Positions 1-9,795 are shown, counted from the first letter of the stretch. The stretch is DNA of 64,000 nucleotides from JAEZHK01 sp040768845 (GCA_040768845.1 JAXGME010000008.1:191973-255972); one strand, 5' to 3'. Made by a program: numbers and translations. Notes: generated by a model not told the origin, from the letters alone.

Positions 1-375
1 ATGCCCACAAAGACGGTTGGCGGGTTGCACCAGTACACCAGCATGGCCGGGGCCAAGGTGAACGGTGTGAAAGTCAAGGGTGCCCCCGGCATTTCCAAGC
101 GCACCGACATGAACCGGCTAACGGGTCAGAAGCCCCTTTCGTGGTACACCGGGCGGACGTATGACGGCCCGGATTACTTCGGTGTGGCAAAGATCAAGGC
201 CAAATCGGCCACCGTGCTTTCCGGGCCTTACGGGTCGGCGGGCACGTTGGGTACCGTCGCAAATGGCGGCCTTCTCATTCGGAGGGCTGGCGACGTGGAC
301 GGATGGCTGGCCGTCCGGTACAAAGATCAGGACGGGTTCATTGTGGCGTCTACGGCGTCCCTGATTACGGGATAG
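1..375 (+). CDS. Phage protein with C-terminal SH3-like domain
   Basis: The frame is open from the first base of the window, so the true start may lie upstream. The last ~65 residues (AKIKAKSATVLSGPYGSAG onward, ending in GFIVASTASLI) have the pattern of a bacterial SH3 domain as found in phage endolysins and tail proteins. It lies directly upstream of the tail fibre gene, which suggests a virion or host-wall-binding role. No more specific function is recognised. Confidence 0.55.
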   Translation: MPTKTVGGLHQYTSMAGAKVNGVKVKGAPGISKRTDMNRLTGQKPLSWYTGRTYDGPDYFGVAKIKAKSATVLSGPYGSAGTLGTVANGGLLIRRAGDVDGWLAVRYKDQDGFIVASTASLITG

Positions 376-424
376 CCCCGAATTTTTCCTATGAAGCGAA
401 ATCACCACAAAGGGGGAAACACCA

Positions 425-2035
425 TTGACCCTTACGCCCATCCTGGGCCTGAAAAAGCCTGACGCGTCCGACGCGGTGAAGCGGGCAGACTTTAACTTCA
501 ATTGGGATTTGCTCGATAACCACGGGCACGCCATGGACAAGCTGTCCGGCGTGCTCCCGGTGGAGAAGGGCGGCACCGGCGGCAGCACGGCAGCGGCAGC
601 CCGTGCAGCCATCGGGGCGGACAACGCCGCCAACCTCACCACCGGCACCATGAGCGCGGACAGGCTCCCAATCGTTCCCGTGGCAAAGGGTGGCACGGGT
701 GCATCCGACGCAGCTACGGCACGCGCAAACATCGGAGCGGCACCCAACACCTCGGCAACCCCCACCGCGGACGGCCTTATGTCCTCGGCGGACAAATCCA
801 AACTTGACGGCGTGGCGGCCAATGCCAACAACTACACCCACCCCAACACCGGCGTAAGTGCGGGGAGCTACCTCAAAGTGACCGTTAACCAACAGGGTCA
901 CGTTACGGCGGGGAGCAATGACCCCATGGCGGTTACGGAAGGGGGCACGGGGGCCACGGACGCGGCGGGTGCCCGGTCGAACATCGGCGCGGCGGCGGTA
1001 AGCCATGCATCGGCCACCGGTGACAACGGCAAAGCGTCGGCCACGGCATACGGCCATGCCATGGCGTCCTCCGCCGCACCTCTTGCACCCGGAACGGCCA
1101 ACGCGGGCACCGACAACGGCAAATTTGCCCGTGAGGGCCATATCCACCCGGCGCAGGTTGACGTTACCGGCAAAGCGGGCAGCGCGGACAAACTGGCGAC
1201 GGCCCGGAGAATCAACGGCAGCCTTTTCGACGGTACGGCGGATATTTCCTTTGGCGCGTTCAACCCGTCCCCTATCGCGGCAAGCACCGACCTTAACACG
1301 GTGCAAAATCCCGGTTTCTACAAGTGCGATCAGAACGCCACTGTTGCCACCCTGTCCAATACCCCCACCACATACGCCTTTTTCATGATTGTTGGTACGC
1401 ATGCGGGCGTATTCCAGCAGATCATAGAGTTTGTGACCGGAAGCCCCAAAGTGTACATGCGCAACCTGTATCAAAGCACATGGGGCGCGTGGTATCGGGT
1501 ATACACCACGGCAGACGCGCCCACCAGCGTATCCGGCAATGCAGGCACGGCCACGAAATGGGTTGCGGCCCGCAATGTGTCCATTACCGGCGGCGCTACG
1601 GCTACGGCGGTGGCGCTGGACGGCACGGCTGACATTGCCCTGAATGTCACGGCGCTGGACATGAGCAAGGCCACGGCGGGCACCCTGCCCATTGCGAGGG
1701 GCGGCACCGGCGGCGCAGATGCAGCGGCGGCCCGTACCGCGTTGGGGATCACCCCGGCCAACATTGGCGCGGCGGCTACCTCGCACAACCAGGACGCAAG
1801 CACCATCACCTCCGGCACCCTCCCCGTGGCCCGTGGCGGTACCGGTCAAACCACGGCGGCAGGTATCCGTAACTCCCTCGGTTTGGGCAACACCACCGGC
1901 GCGGTTCCGGTTGCCAACGGAGGCACCGGCGCAACCACGGCAGCGGCAGCCTTGACCAACCTCGGTATCTTCTATGCGGCAACGTTGCCCACCTCCGGCG
2001 TCGAGGGGCAGATTTGTCTTGTGCCTATCGCGTAA
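425..2035 (+). CDS. Phage tail fibre protein with GGTG repeats
   Basis: A 536-residue protein started by TTG, chosen because an AAAGGGGG ribosome site lies just upstream and no better start exists. It begins with a short conserved fibre N-terminus (LTPILGLKKPDASDAVKRAD) and then carries repeated units of the form (P/L)xVAxGGTGxxxAxxAR(xx)IGA at about residues 38, 75, 160, 405, 455 and 485. These repeats are typical of trimeric tail fibre shafts. The central part (about residues 250-350) probably forms the receptor-facing domain. It is followed 12 bp later by another virion gene. Confidence 0.85.
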   Translation: MTLTPILGLKKPDASDAVKRADFNFNWDLLDNHGHAMDKLSGVLPVEKGGTGGSTAAAARAAIGADNAANLTTGTMSADRLPIVPVAKGGTGASDAATARANIGAAPNTSATPTADGLMSSADKSKLDGVAANANNYTHPNTGVSAGSYLKVTVNQQGHVTAGSNDPMAVTEGGTGATDAAGARSNIGAAAVSHASATGDNGKASATAYGHAMASSAAPLAPGTANAGTDNGKFAREGHIHPAQVDVTGKAGSADKLATARRINGSLFDGTADISFGAFNPSPIAASTDLNTVQNPGFYKCDQNATVATLSNTPTTYAFFMIVGTHAGVFQQIIEFVTGSPKVYMRNLYQSTWGAWYRVYTTADAPTSVSGNAGTATKWVAARNVSITGGATATAVALDGTADIALNVTALDMSKATAGTLPIARGGTGGADAAAARTALGITPANIGAAATSHNQDASTITSGTLPVARGGTGQTTAAGIRNSLGLGNTTGAVPVANGGTGATTAAAALTNLGIFYAATLPTSGVEGQICLVPIA

Positions 2036-2047
2036 GGGAGGGACTAT

Positions 2048-2626
2048 ATGGCAACGAACACGCTTTATTCGACATACTGCCGCAGTGGTTATCTTTCGTC
2101 GGACGGGTACAGCTATACAAGTGACTGGACGTTTGGAGAGCAAAGCGGACACAACTTTAAAGGAGTTGTCCGGTTTCCTGATTTGCTTTTGCGAAGCGCG
2201 GTAATCCAGAACATAAGCCTTGTCCTCCGTCGAATTGACACCTACGGCGGGCGCACGTGCCAATTCGGGTTTAATCAGAACATCGCGTGGGGTTCTACCC
2301 TTTTGCGGACGTTCAGCGTTTCCATTTCATCCGGCACGGGCAACAAAACCATAGACCTGACCGCTCACAAGGACCTAATCCAAAATTTCAGCGGTGAGTG
2401 GTGCATCCATACCAACCGCGACGGCAATGCATCAGGCTTTACGCAATTCAACGGCGACGAGGACGGCACCAACGGGCCGAGAATTGTTGTCACTTACGAA
2501 AATGCCACGGTGGAATACTTCACGGCGGGCGCGTGGCAAAAGTGCCTTGTGCATTATCGCACGTCCACGGGTTGGGTTCAGACCATCCCGTATATCTACA
2601 AAAGCGGCGTGTGGGTACAGGTTTAA
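2048..2626 (+). CDS. Phage tail-associated protein, function unknown
   Basis: A 192-residue protein immediately downstream of the tail fibre, with an AGGGAGG site before its ATG. It is rich in aromatic residues and beta-strand patterns (for example DGYSYTSDWTFG and WVQTIPYIYKSGVWVQV), as seen in fibre-tip or baseplate-wedge carbohydrate-binding proteins. Position and composition suggest a tail tip or fibre-associated protein. I do not recognise the family. Confidence 0.5.
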   Translation: MATNTLYSTYCRSGYLSSDGYSYTSDWTFGEQSGHNFKGVVRFPDLLLRSAVIQNISLVLRRIDTYGGRTCQFGFNQNIAWGSTLLRTFSVSISSGTGNKTIDLTAHKDLIQNFSGEWCIHTNRDGNASGFTQFNGDEDGTNGPRIVVTYENATVEYFTAGAWQKCLVHYRTSTGWVQTIPYIYKSGVWVQV

Positions 2627-2643
2627 CGCGCCGTGAAATCCCG

Positions 2644-2677
2644 GCCCGTTGTGCTACGGCATGACGGGCTTATTTTT
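2644..2677 (+). terminator. Intrinsic terminator after tail fibre block
   Basis: A GCCCGT / ACGGGC stem with a 14-nt loop is followed by TTATTTTT. It lies 17 bp after the stop of the preceding tail gene and just ahead of the endolysin ribosome site. Confidence 0.6.
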
Positions 2678-2693
2678 GAATGGAGGCTTACAC

Positions 2694-3386
2694 GTGACGA
2701 ACAAGGATAAGCGTCTTGCGGTGGTGGCAAAGGGTCTGTCCCGCAAGGGTAAGAATTCTTACACCCAGCTTTCAAAACGGGTGTATGTCGGCGGCTACCC
2801 TAACGAGGGCGACACCGTGAAGGGCTTCTCGGATTGTAGCTCCTTTGTCCGGTGGTGCTACAAAAAGGTGTGCGGAGTGGACATCGGTTCCAATACCGCG
2901 GTGCAGATTGTTAACAAAAAGCTGATTGAGGTTTGCGGTGCAAAGGGCGCACAGCCCGCCGCGCCTGAAAAACTCCTGCCCGGCGACCTCTTGTACTACA
3001 AGGGCACCAACAAGTCCCGGCCTTTCATGGTCGGCCATGTCGAAATGTACATCGGCGGCGGAAAGCTCCTCGGCCACGGTTCCGGCACCGGCCCCAAAGA
3101 AAAGTCTATGAAGTCCTACAACATCAGCCGGTATGTGGTTGGGCGCGGCCTTATCAAGGTGCTGCGCTGCATTCCGGTGGACGAATCGGACGCGGTGAAG
3201 GCGTACAAAGTCACGGCGTCGTCCCTGAACGTCCGTACCCTGTCCAGCACGAAGGGCAAGATTCTCGGCGTGGTGAAGAAGGGAGCAACCCTGACCCCTA
3301 ACGGTCAGACGGCAGACGGTTGGGTGGGCGTGATTTACAACGGCACGGCGGCATGGGTATCCGCGAAATACGTGGAGGTGGAATAA
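2694..3386 (+). CDS. NlpC/P60 endolysin with C-terminal SH3 domain
   Basis: A peptidoglycan hydrolase of about 230 residues. The N-terminal domain has the NlpC/P60 catalytic layout: Cys in GFSDCSSFVRWCYK (about residue 45) and His in MVGHVEMYIGGG (about residue 118). A short linker leads to an SH3_3 cell-wall-binding domain (YKVTASSLNVRTLSSTKGK). The GTG at 2694 is preferred because GGAGG lies 7 nt upstream, and the catalytic domain begins soon after it. It is expected to cut host peptidoglycan at the end of the lytic cycle. The holin genes of this prophage are 9 kb away on the other strand, which is unusual. Confidence 0.85.
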   Translation: MTNKDKRLAVVAKGLSRKGKNSYTQLSKRVYVGGYPNEGDTVKGFSDCSSFVRWCYKKVCGVDIGSNTAVQIVNKKLIEVCGAKGAQPAAPEKLLPGDLLYYKGTNKSRPFMVGHVEMYIGGGKLLGHGSGTGPKEKSMKSYNISRYVVGRGLIKVLRCIPVDESDAVKAYKVTASSLNVRTLSSTKGKILGVVKKGATLTPNGQTADGWVGVIYNGTAAWVSAKYVEVE

Positions 3387-3692
3387 ATGGCGAGGACGAA
3401 AAAGGAAGCCCCGGAAACCGTAGAAGCGGCGCAGCTTGCCCTTCCAGTCCCCACGGCCACCCATGGCACCGTGGACGTGGCAACCCTTCCCCCGCTTTAC
3501 CCCGGCATGATTAGCCGCCCGTCGTTCGTGCGGCTTGCCCAGGAACGGCTTTCCGCCATGGGATATTACTGCCCCGTAACCGGTAGCTATGACGCGGCCA
3601 CCAGCGCGGCTGTGCAGCGATTGCAGACCGCAAACAAGATCATGCCCAATGGTCGGGTGGACGCAGAAGTGTGGCGGCTCCTGACCGCGTGA
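3387..3692 (+). CDS. Peptidoglycan-binding domain protein
   Basis: 101 residues, starting directly after the endolysin stop codon. After a flexible ~40-residue N-terminus it contains one PG_binding_1 module (FVRLAQERLSAMGYYCPVTG, then AVQRLQTANKIMPNGRVD). It has no catalytic domain, so it is probably a second wall-binding component of the lysis cassette. It may be translationally coupled to the endolysin. Confidence 0.7.
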   Translation: MARTKKEAPETVEAAQLALPVPTATHGTVDVATLPPLYPGMISRPSFVRLAQERLSAMGYYCPVTGSYDAATSAAVQRLQTANKIMPNGRVDAEVWRLLTA

Positions 3693-3696
3693 CACC

Positions 3697-5496
3697 GTGA
3701 AAATCGACGACGTGAGAAGGCGTATAGAAGTCATTTCTGAGCGCCTTTCCCTTTATGAACTTCTGCGGGAGCGCGGGGAAATGACGGCCACGGATGCGGA
3801 GCGTTATTTGGGCGACCTCCGGGAAGTGGAAAAGCTCCGGCGAGTGGAACGTGGATACGGCGACGTGCTATATTTCGCCTACGAATATTTCAGCGAGGAC
3901 AGGAACCCCGGAAACGACGACAACCTGATACCGGCAGGCGTGACCATCGACACCGCCCCGGAGTTTCATCGGGAGCTTACCGCCATGCTGGATTCTGTCA
4001 CGCTGGAAAAGCGCAATGCCCGCATTGCCTATGCGTGCCCACGCGGCCATGGCAAAAGCGCGTACCTGTCCAACGTGTTTCCAACTCACCAAGTGGTTTA
4101 CGAGCTTCGGAAATACATTCTTGGCGAGGCGCTTTTGCCTGTCATTAAAGACTTCTGCACGTGGGCGGCGGATGCGGCTACCAAGATTGTCGAATGGTTC
4201 ACGTCCACGGAAGGGCAAACGGTTTTGCAGACCCTGACCGACACCATTTACAAAGTGATTGATGGCATCAAGGCATTTTGTTCGTGGCTGGGCGATCAGC
4301 TTTCACCGCTTTTCCAGTCCATCCAAACCGACATTAACAACGTGATTGATACCCTCAAAACGTGGCTTACAAGCACAGACGCGTCTGCGTGGTTTGACAG
4401 CATCAAGACTGCGGCAGAAGGGGTTATTAACAAAATCACGGAGGTTTACAACATCCTGTCCGACAATTGGAGCACGGTAATTCCAATTCTGGCGGGCGTT
4501 GTGGCGACCGTGTGGGCGTTCAACGCGGCCACGGCGGTAATGGGCGTGGTGGCGGGCATTCAAGCGGCGGGTGGCCTTGCCGGTGCAGCTTCGGCGGCAT
4601 GGGGCTTTGCGGCAGCCCTGCTTGCCAATCCGGCCACGTGGATTGCACTTGCAATCGGCGTACTGATTGCCGCTGTCATTTACCTGTGGCTTAATTGGGA
4701 CAAGGTTTCCGCGTGGCTGTCGGCGTCGTGGGACGCGATCAAGGCGAAGGCCACCGAAATTTTCAATGGCATTGCCACGTTCTTAACCGGCGTGTGGGAC
4801 GGCATTGCGTCCGGCGTGACGACCGCATGGACAAACGTAAGCACCACCATTACCGGGTTGTGGCAGGGCATCTTGGACTTCTTCGGAGGCATCAATCTGT
4901 CCGCTACGGCAACCGCGATCATCAACACGTTCGGAGCCGGTATCACGACCGCATGGGCGACCATCACGGGCGGGCTGTCCGGCTTGTGGGCACAGGTTAC
5001 GGGCTTCTTCGGTGGTATCAGCTTGAACACCATTGGCTCCAACATTATCAGCGGCCTTTGGGAAGGCTTAAAATCCGCGTGGAAAAACGTTACGGCATGG
5101 TTTGACAACATGCTTGCGTCCATCCCTCAATGGGTCAGGGACGCGCTCGGCATTCATTCCCCTTCCCGCGTGATGATGGAGCTTGGCGACTACACCATGC
5201 AGGGTTTTGTAAAGGGCCTTGACGACAAACAGAACGACGTGAAACGCAGCGCGGTGAGCATCGCGGATACCCCCGTGAGGGCGGTTTCCGCAACGGTGGG
5301 CGCTTTGGAAAACGAAGCACCGGCACCGGCCATTACGGCAACCGCACCGGCGACGGCGCGGCAAATCTCCCTGACCATCGAGCAAATCATTTTGCAGAAT
5401 GTGCGGGGTGACTTGCGGGAAGCGGCGGACGAACTAATGGGCATCATCGCGGAGAAACTGCAAACCGAGGGCGACCTTGTGGCGGAGGGGAGTTAA
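3697..5496 (+). pseudogene. In-frame fusion of terminase large subunit start to tape-measure protein end
   Basis: One open frame of 599 codons with two unrelated halves. Residues 1-~141 match the start of a phage large terminase (MKIDDVRRRI, Walker A-like CPRGHGKSAYLSNVF at 114-127, then ELRKYI). From ~142 the sequence becomes a tape-measure C-terminal part: amphipathic helices, Gly/Ala-rich membrane-like segments (~250-330), repeated Trp-rich GLWxGI units, and the typical ending ALGIHSPSRVMMELGDYTMQGF. The terminase Walker B and nuclease domains are missing, as is the tape-measure N-terminus. A deletion of the whole head module between the two genes explains it. Neither activity is likely to remain. 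Confidence 0.8.
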
Positions 5497-5498
5497 TC

Positions 5499-6245
5499 GT
5501 GGTAGAGTTTTGGCTTTCGGATGGTTCGACGGCCTTTCGGTTCCCGGTTAACCCCCCGTCTTTGCAGATCACGCGGGGATTCACCCACAAAGAAATAGCG
5601 GTTATGGGGCTGGGGGAAATCACTTTCCCCCAATCCCCGGAGCTTACCCGGTATTCATTTTCGTCGTTCTTCCCGGTGAAGTACAACCCGACGTATTGCG
5701 AATATGTAGGGTTCCCGGCCCCCATTGACTGCGTGGAACGTATTGCGGCCATGATGGTGAAGGGCAAGCCCCTGCGGTTGACCGTCACCGGCAGCCCCAT
5801 TAACACCCTTGTCACGATTCGGAACTTTGACTATAACCCGTGGGAGCATGGGGACAATGACGTGCCGTTTTCGTTGGAGCTTACGGAATACCGGACGCCC
5901 ACGGTGGCGCGGGTGGTGGTTGAAAGTGCCCCCGCAACAGTAAGCGCAGATCCTCCGAAGGCCACCACGGGCACAGTGAACGTGGGCAGGGGCAAAACCC
6001 TCACCGTGCGCAAAACAGCAAGCTCCAGAGCAAAGAGCGCGGGCAAGTTGTCCAACGGAGCCGCGGTTACGATCATGGCGACCGTTTCCGGGTGGTATCA
6101 GATCAAAACGGCGAAGCTCACCGGATATGTGCCCACGAAATATGTCACCGTGTCCACGTCGGAAACGGCAATAAAATCCACGGCCACCGTCGAAACGACC
6201 CGGCCCGTGGAAATACGGGATAAGGGCGTGGCAACGGATGATTAG
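5499..6245 (+). CDS. Phage tail assembly protein, XkdP-like, with SH3 domain
   Basis: 248 residues from a GTG with GGAGGGGAG just upstream. The first ~150 residues match the XkdP/tail-sheath-cap type (FRFPVNPPSLQITRG, FSSFFPVKYNPTYC, ELTEYRTP). The family usually ends in a LysM domain. Here an SH3_3 module (GKTLTVRKTASSRAKSAGKL to LTGYVPTKYVTV) takes its place. It follows the tape-measure end in the normal PBSX order and overlaps the XkdQ start by 8 nt, so the operon spacing is intact here. Confidence 0.75.
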   Translation: MVEFWLSDGSTAFRFPVNPPSLQITRGFTHKEIAVMGLGEITFPQSPELTRYSFSSFFPVKYNPTYCEYVGFPAPIDCVERIAAMMVKGKPLRLTVTGSPINTLVTIRNFDYNPWEHGDNDVPFSLELTEYRTPTVARVVVESAPATVSADPPKATTGTVNVGRGKTLTVRKTASSRAKSAGKLSNGAAVTIMATVSGWYQIKTAKLTGYVPTKYVTVSTSETAIKSTATVETTRPVEIRDKGVATDD

Positions 6246-6510
6246 CGTTACCTATCATGACACCACGACCATTACCGCCATCGACCAACTTTTATGCTCC
6301 GTGACGATTTCCGGCGACGCACAGCAGGCGGCCCGGAAAATGTCCGTCACCGTGCAGGGCACCGCGGACGGCGTTTCTCGGCTTGTGGCCTTTGAAAAGG
6401 GCTGTGAGCTTCGGGCCTTCAATGCGGGCAAAGAGCTTTTCCGCGGTGTCATTTTTGCGGACGCTATCGACGGCGAGGGAAAACTTACCCTTACCGCTTG
6501 CGCCCATTAA
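6238..6510 (+). pseudogene. XkdQ-like tail protein, truncated after ~85 residues
   Basis: Begins with a normal start overlapping xkdP and reads as the N-terminal domain of an XkdQ/late-control-type baseplate protein (IDQLLCSVTISGDAQQAARK, LFRGVIFADAIDGEGKLTLT). Family members run to ~300 residues or more and continue with a 'TAYD' type segment. Here the reading is lost after KLTLTA, and within a few bases ribonucleotide reductase sequence begins in another frame. It is therefore a 5' fragment joined to a foreign 3' fragment. Confidence 0.7.
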
Positions 6511-7933
6511 AACCGACGCCAAAGGATACGGCCACGTGCGGCCCGTTCATATCCTCGACATGGGAAACCTGATCGGTAACAATGTGGTTTCCGGCGGTGT
6601 CCGGCGAACCGCGGAAATCTTCCTGTTCGACCCCACCGACACGGAAAGCCTGTTTGCGAAATATGGAATCAACGGCTTTTGGTGTGAAGAACACTTTGCC
6701 CGCCATGAAGCCGTCCGAAAGCAAATGGTGGACATGGGGCTGCCCCTGCCCCCGTGGTTTGATAAAATCGGTATCCGCCGATATGACCCGAATACCAACG
6801 GGAGCAAACCCTTTAATCCCGGACGCGCGAACATCGGCCACCGGAGGCTTTCCAATAACTCCTTGGCATTCACGGAAAAGCCATCCCCGGAAATGCTTCA
6901 TCTGATATTTCAGATGTTGCAGCTTGACGGGGAACCGGGTTTTGTGAACCTCTCCGCAGCCCGCAAGCGCCGGGACAATGTGCAGGGTGTGAATCCCTGC
7001 GGCGAAATTCTGCTTGACAGCAAAGAGCAATGCAACCTTACCACCGTGAACCTGTCCGCCTTCAAGTCCGGGCGCACACTTGCCCTTGACGCACTTCTGC
7101 ACGCTCAGGAGCTTTCCACCCGTGCCGCCCTCCGCATGACGCTGGTTGACTTGGAGCTTCCGGCGTGGGACAGGAAGCACAAGCGGGACAGGCTCACCGG
7201 GTGCAGCTTGACCGGCGTGCAGGATGCCTTTAGCGGCGTCAGCGGTGATGTCAAGGAAAAGGTGCTCAGGGCGCTGAAAGACGCCGCACGGGCCACAGCG
7301 GATGCGTATGCCCACACCCTGCGCATTCCGGCCCCGCTGCTTGTTACCACCGTCAAGCCGGAAGGGACGCTTTCCCTTGTGGCTGGGGGCGTATCCGCCG
7401 GGTTGCACTTCTCCCACGCCCCGTATTTCATCCGGCGCATTCGGATTTCCGCGGACGACGCCTTGGCCCGGATGGCCCTTGCATTGGGGTGGAAGGTGTC
7501 CCCGGAGGTGGGGAGCGCCACCCTCGACGATGCCCGCACGTGGGTTATTGATTTCCCTGTGGCGTCCGGTGCCACCACCACAAAGGGCGATGTTACGGCC
7601 CTCCGCCAGCTTGCGGAATACTTGGCCTTCCAAACCTGCTACACGGACCACAACGCAAGTAACACCATCACGGTAAAGCCGGGCGGGTGGGCCGAATTGG
7701 AGGGGGCCATTTCATCCGTGTGGGACGATTTCGTGGGCGTGTCTTTCATGTCCTACGACGGCGGCACTTATCAGCTTGCCCCTTATGAAGAAATCACCGC
7801 AGACGAATACGAATCTCTGCGGGCGAACTTTACCCCGTTTGACCCTGCCGTACTGACCGCCTTTGAAAGCACCGGCGAATCCAGCGTGGACGCCGACGCG
7901 GATTGCTCAACGGGCGCGTGTCCCACACGGTAA
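6508..7933 (+). pseudogene. Adenosylcobalamin-dependent (class II) ribonucleotide reductase, C-terminal ~470 residues only
   Basis: The frame is unmistakably a class II ribonucleoside-triphosphate reductase: DMGNLIGNNVVSGGVRRTAE, the active-site loop VNPCGEILLDSKEQCNLTTV, TTVKPEGTLSLVAGGVSAG, and a C-terminal redox-shuttle pair in DCSTGACPTR. The N-terminal ~300 residues, with the nucleotide-binding region and first active-site Cys, are absent. No ribosome site or start lies at the junction. The frame stays open upstream only through the xkdQ remnant. As it stands it cannot encode a working enzyme. A phage TSCPD-domain gene (23580-23837) of the same functional circle is elsewhere in the prophage. 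Confidence 0.8.
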
Positions 7934-7951
7934 GAGAATTTTCGGGGGTCG

Positions 7952-7980
7952 GTCACACGGCCTCCATAACCCACGTATTT
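7952..7980 (+). promoter_or_regulatory. Prophage bipartite motif copy A (GTCACA-N17-GTATTT)
   Basis: GTCACA at 7952-7957 and GTATTTAACCCC from 7975, separated by exactly 17 bp, 48 bp upstream of the ATG at 8029. One of six copies in the prophage. Spacing fits a -35/-10 pair. Confidence 0.7.
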
Positions 7981-8028
7981 AACCCCTGTGGCCGATAACA
8001 AGTCAAATACAATAGGGAGGACAACCCC

Positions 8029-9519
8029 ATGAGCAAGTCTCTGAACGCCAGCCCCGTTTCCTCGTTTCTTGGTGCCATGATCGCCGCTTCCCTGATTTCC
8101 GCCATGAAAGAAAAGGTTGATGCCATGAAGGCCGACGCCGGGAAGGCGGCCAGCGCCCCCACCTCCGCGCCCGCACATCCCACGCCGCCGGTGAAGCCTT
8201 CCACGCCTGATTCCGTGGCGCTCCGGGAAAGTGCCTACACCATCGACGACGACGCCAAGCGTGACGTAGCAGGCCTGATCGACCGCGCCTTTGAAAACTT
8301 CCAGTCCGTTTTCTTCCGGGACTATCCAGAGGGCGGTATGTGCTGGAATGACTACGACAGGCCGCACCACGACGCTCCGCACACCTACGCCTGTGTGTCC
8401 GAAATGTCGAAGGGTCTGACCAAGAAGTTTTCGGAAGCGGTGTCCGTGGTGTCCGGCGGCGACGTGTTCCTTCTCAATGTGGGCCGTGCAATCTCCCTTC
8501 GCCGTGCCATGGGGCTGCCTGTCCCGAAGGAATACTATACCGCCGGTTCCATGCTGAAAAAGGCGGAAAAGCTCGCCGGTGAGGAAAGGGCCTCCGCAGC
8601 GCCTGAACCCGTGACCGCTCCGGCTCCCCGAATTGTACAGGTGGGCGACACCATCCGAATTACCAAGGACAGGGCCGACAATGCGGATGTAAAGGCAGGT
8701 GACGTATTTACGGTGGCGCGGGTGATCAATGATGAAGGGGGCGTTGAAACCCAGGCGTTTACACCGATTGGTGGGTGGTGCTTCTCCGCGGACAGCTATA
8801 CCATCGTGGAGGATACCCCCGAACCGGCCACGGAACCCGCAACCCCCAAGGCGGGCGATACCGTCCGCGTGACCGGTCGGACGATGCACCCCACCACTTC
8901 GTCCTTTGCCGACGTTGGCAAAACGTATACTGTGGCAGAAATCCGCGGGGAACGGTTGCGGCTTAACATCGAAGCCTGTCCGTGGGTGAACGTCGTGGAC
9001 GTGGAGGTGGTGGAGGGCGACACCAAGGCCGCGGTGGAAGCTCCGGCGCTCAATCTCCCCAAAGAGTACGCGGGCCTTGAATCCGGCGACACCGTGGTTT
9101 CCCCGGACGGTGAAAGGTACACTGTCACGGTGCTTGAAAAGTGCCCAAACTGCGGCACCACCGGTTTCAGGTTGGAGGACGGGCGTTTTCTTCACCTCTA
9201 TGGCGGCCTGAAAATCGAAAAGTCCGCCAAGGTGGACGCCACCGACGCGGACACCATCACGCGGTATGTCACCCGCAAGGCCGAAGCCGGGGAGAAAATT
9301 CGAATCCTGTTTGACCGTGCAAACGGCGCGGCGGTGAAGGCCGGGGACATTCTCACCGTGAAGATGCGCAAAACGTGCGGATGTGGTGCCCCTGCCGTCC
9401 GAACGGAAGCCATGCCGGACGCACCGGAATGGAACATTCACGATGATGCCTATGAGGTGGTGGAAACCATACCGCGCCGTCCTTCCCGCAAATATCATCC
9501 TGCCGCCCTTCCAGCTTGA
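8029..9519 (+). CDS. Prophage protein with repeated KOW/SH3-like modules, function unknown
   Basis: 496 residues, ATG preceded by AGGGAGG. Layout: N-terminal helix (SFLGAMIAASLISAM), an Ala/Pro-rich linker (~40-65), a conserved-looking ~100-residue domain (DVAGLIDRAFENFQSVFFRD to MGLPVPKEYY), then four small beta modules that each start like GDTIRITKDRA...VKAGDVFTV (about 200-265, 280-335, 345-395, 410-480). Two modules carry Cys pairs (CPNCG, CGCG), perhaps zinc knuckles. The last residues (RRPSRKYHPAALPA) do not fit the repeat pattern and probably come from a deletion joint near 9470. It has its own prophage-type promoter (motif A), suggesting early expression. I do not recognise the family. 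Confidence 0.55.
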   Translation: MSKSLNASPVSSFLGAMIAASLISAMKEKVDAMKADAGKAASAPTSAPAHPTPPVKPSTPDSVALRESAYTIDDDAKRDVAGLIDRAFENFQSVFFRDYPEGGMCWNDYDRPHHDAPHTYACVSEMSKGLTKKFSEAVSVVSGGDVFLLNVGRAISLRRAMGLPVPKEYYTAGSMLKKAEKLAGEERASAAPEPVTAPAPRIVQVGDTIRITKDRADNADVKAGDVFTVARVINDEGGVETQAFTPIGGWCFSADSYTIVEDTPEPATEPATPKAGDTVRVTGRTMHPTTSSFADVGKTYTVAEIRGERLRLNIEACPWVNVVDVEVVEGDTKAAVEAPALNLPKEYAGLESGDTVVSPDGERYTVTVLEKCPNCGTTGFRLEDGRFLHLYGGLKIEKSAKVDATDADTITRYVTRKAEAGEKIRILFDRANGAAVKAGDILTVKMRKTCGCGAPAVRTEAMPDAPEWNIHDDAYEVVETIPRRPSRKYHPAALPA

Positions 9520-9795
9520 CTTCAGCGAAGAAGCCTTGTCAAAGAATTATCTTCAAACAGCGGGTGTGGCAGGTCGGGGCGCAGGGTGAAACCCACGAAA
9601 TCGTCCAGAACATGCTGGACTGCTGCAAGGCCATCAACCCCGAAAAGTGGGAAGTCTTGACTGCCGCCATCACGGAACCCATGAAGCACCACCGCGTAAT
9701 GAGGGCCTCAAAAAGCGAAACCCAGAAATGTACGTCGGGTTGGTTTCAGAATATAACGCCCTCGAAAAAACCATGTGGGGTACATGACAAAAAAT
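9520..9795 (+). other. Degenerate gene scraps between prophage and restriction cassette
   Basis: No complete gene is seen. Short stretches look like remnants of coding sequence in different frames: IILPPFQLDFSEEALSKNY around 9495-9555, and THEIVQNMLDCCKAINPEKW around 9590-9650. The change from phage-like to AT-rich sequence occurs at about 9780. This looks like the scar of one or more deletions or of the cassette's insertion. Confidence 0.45.

Noticed and set aside
389..2263. A 624-codon minus-strand open frame opposite the tail fibre gene
   Set aside because: It mirrors the repetitive GC-rich fibre gene, has no ribosome site or family pattern, and is Arg/Gly-rich as expected for an antisense frame.
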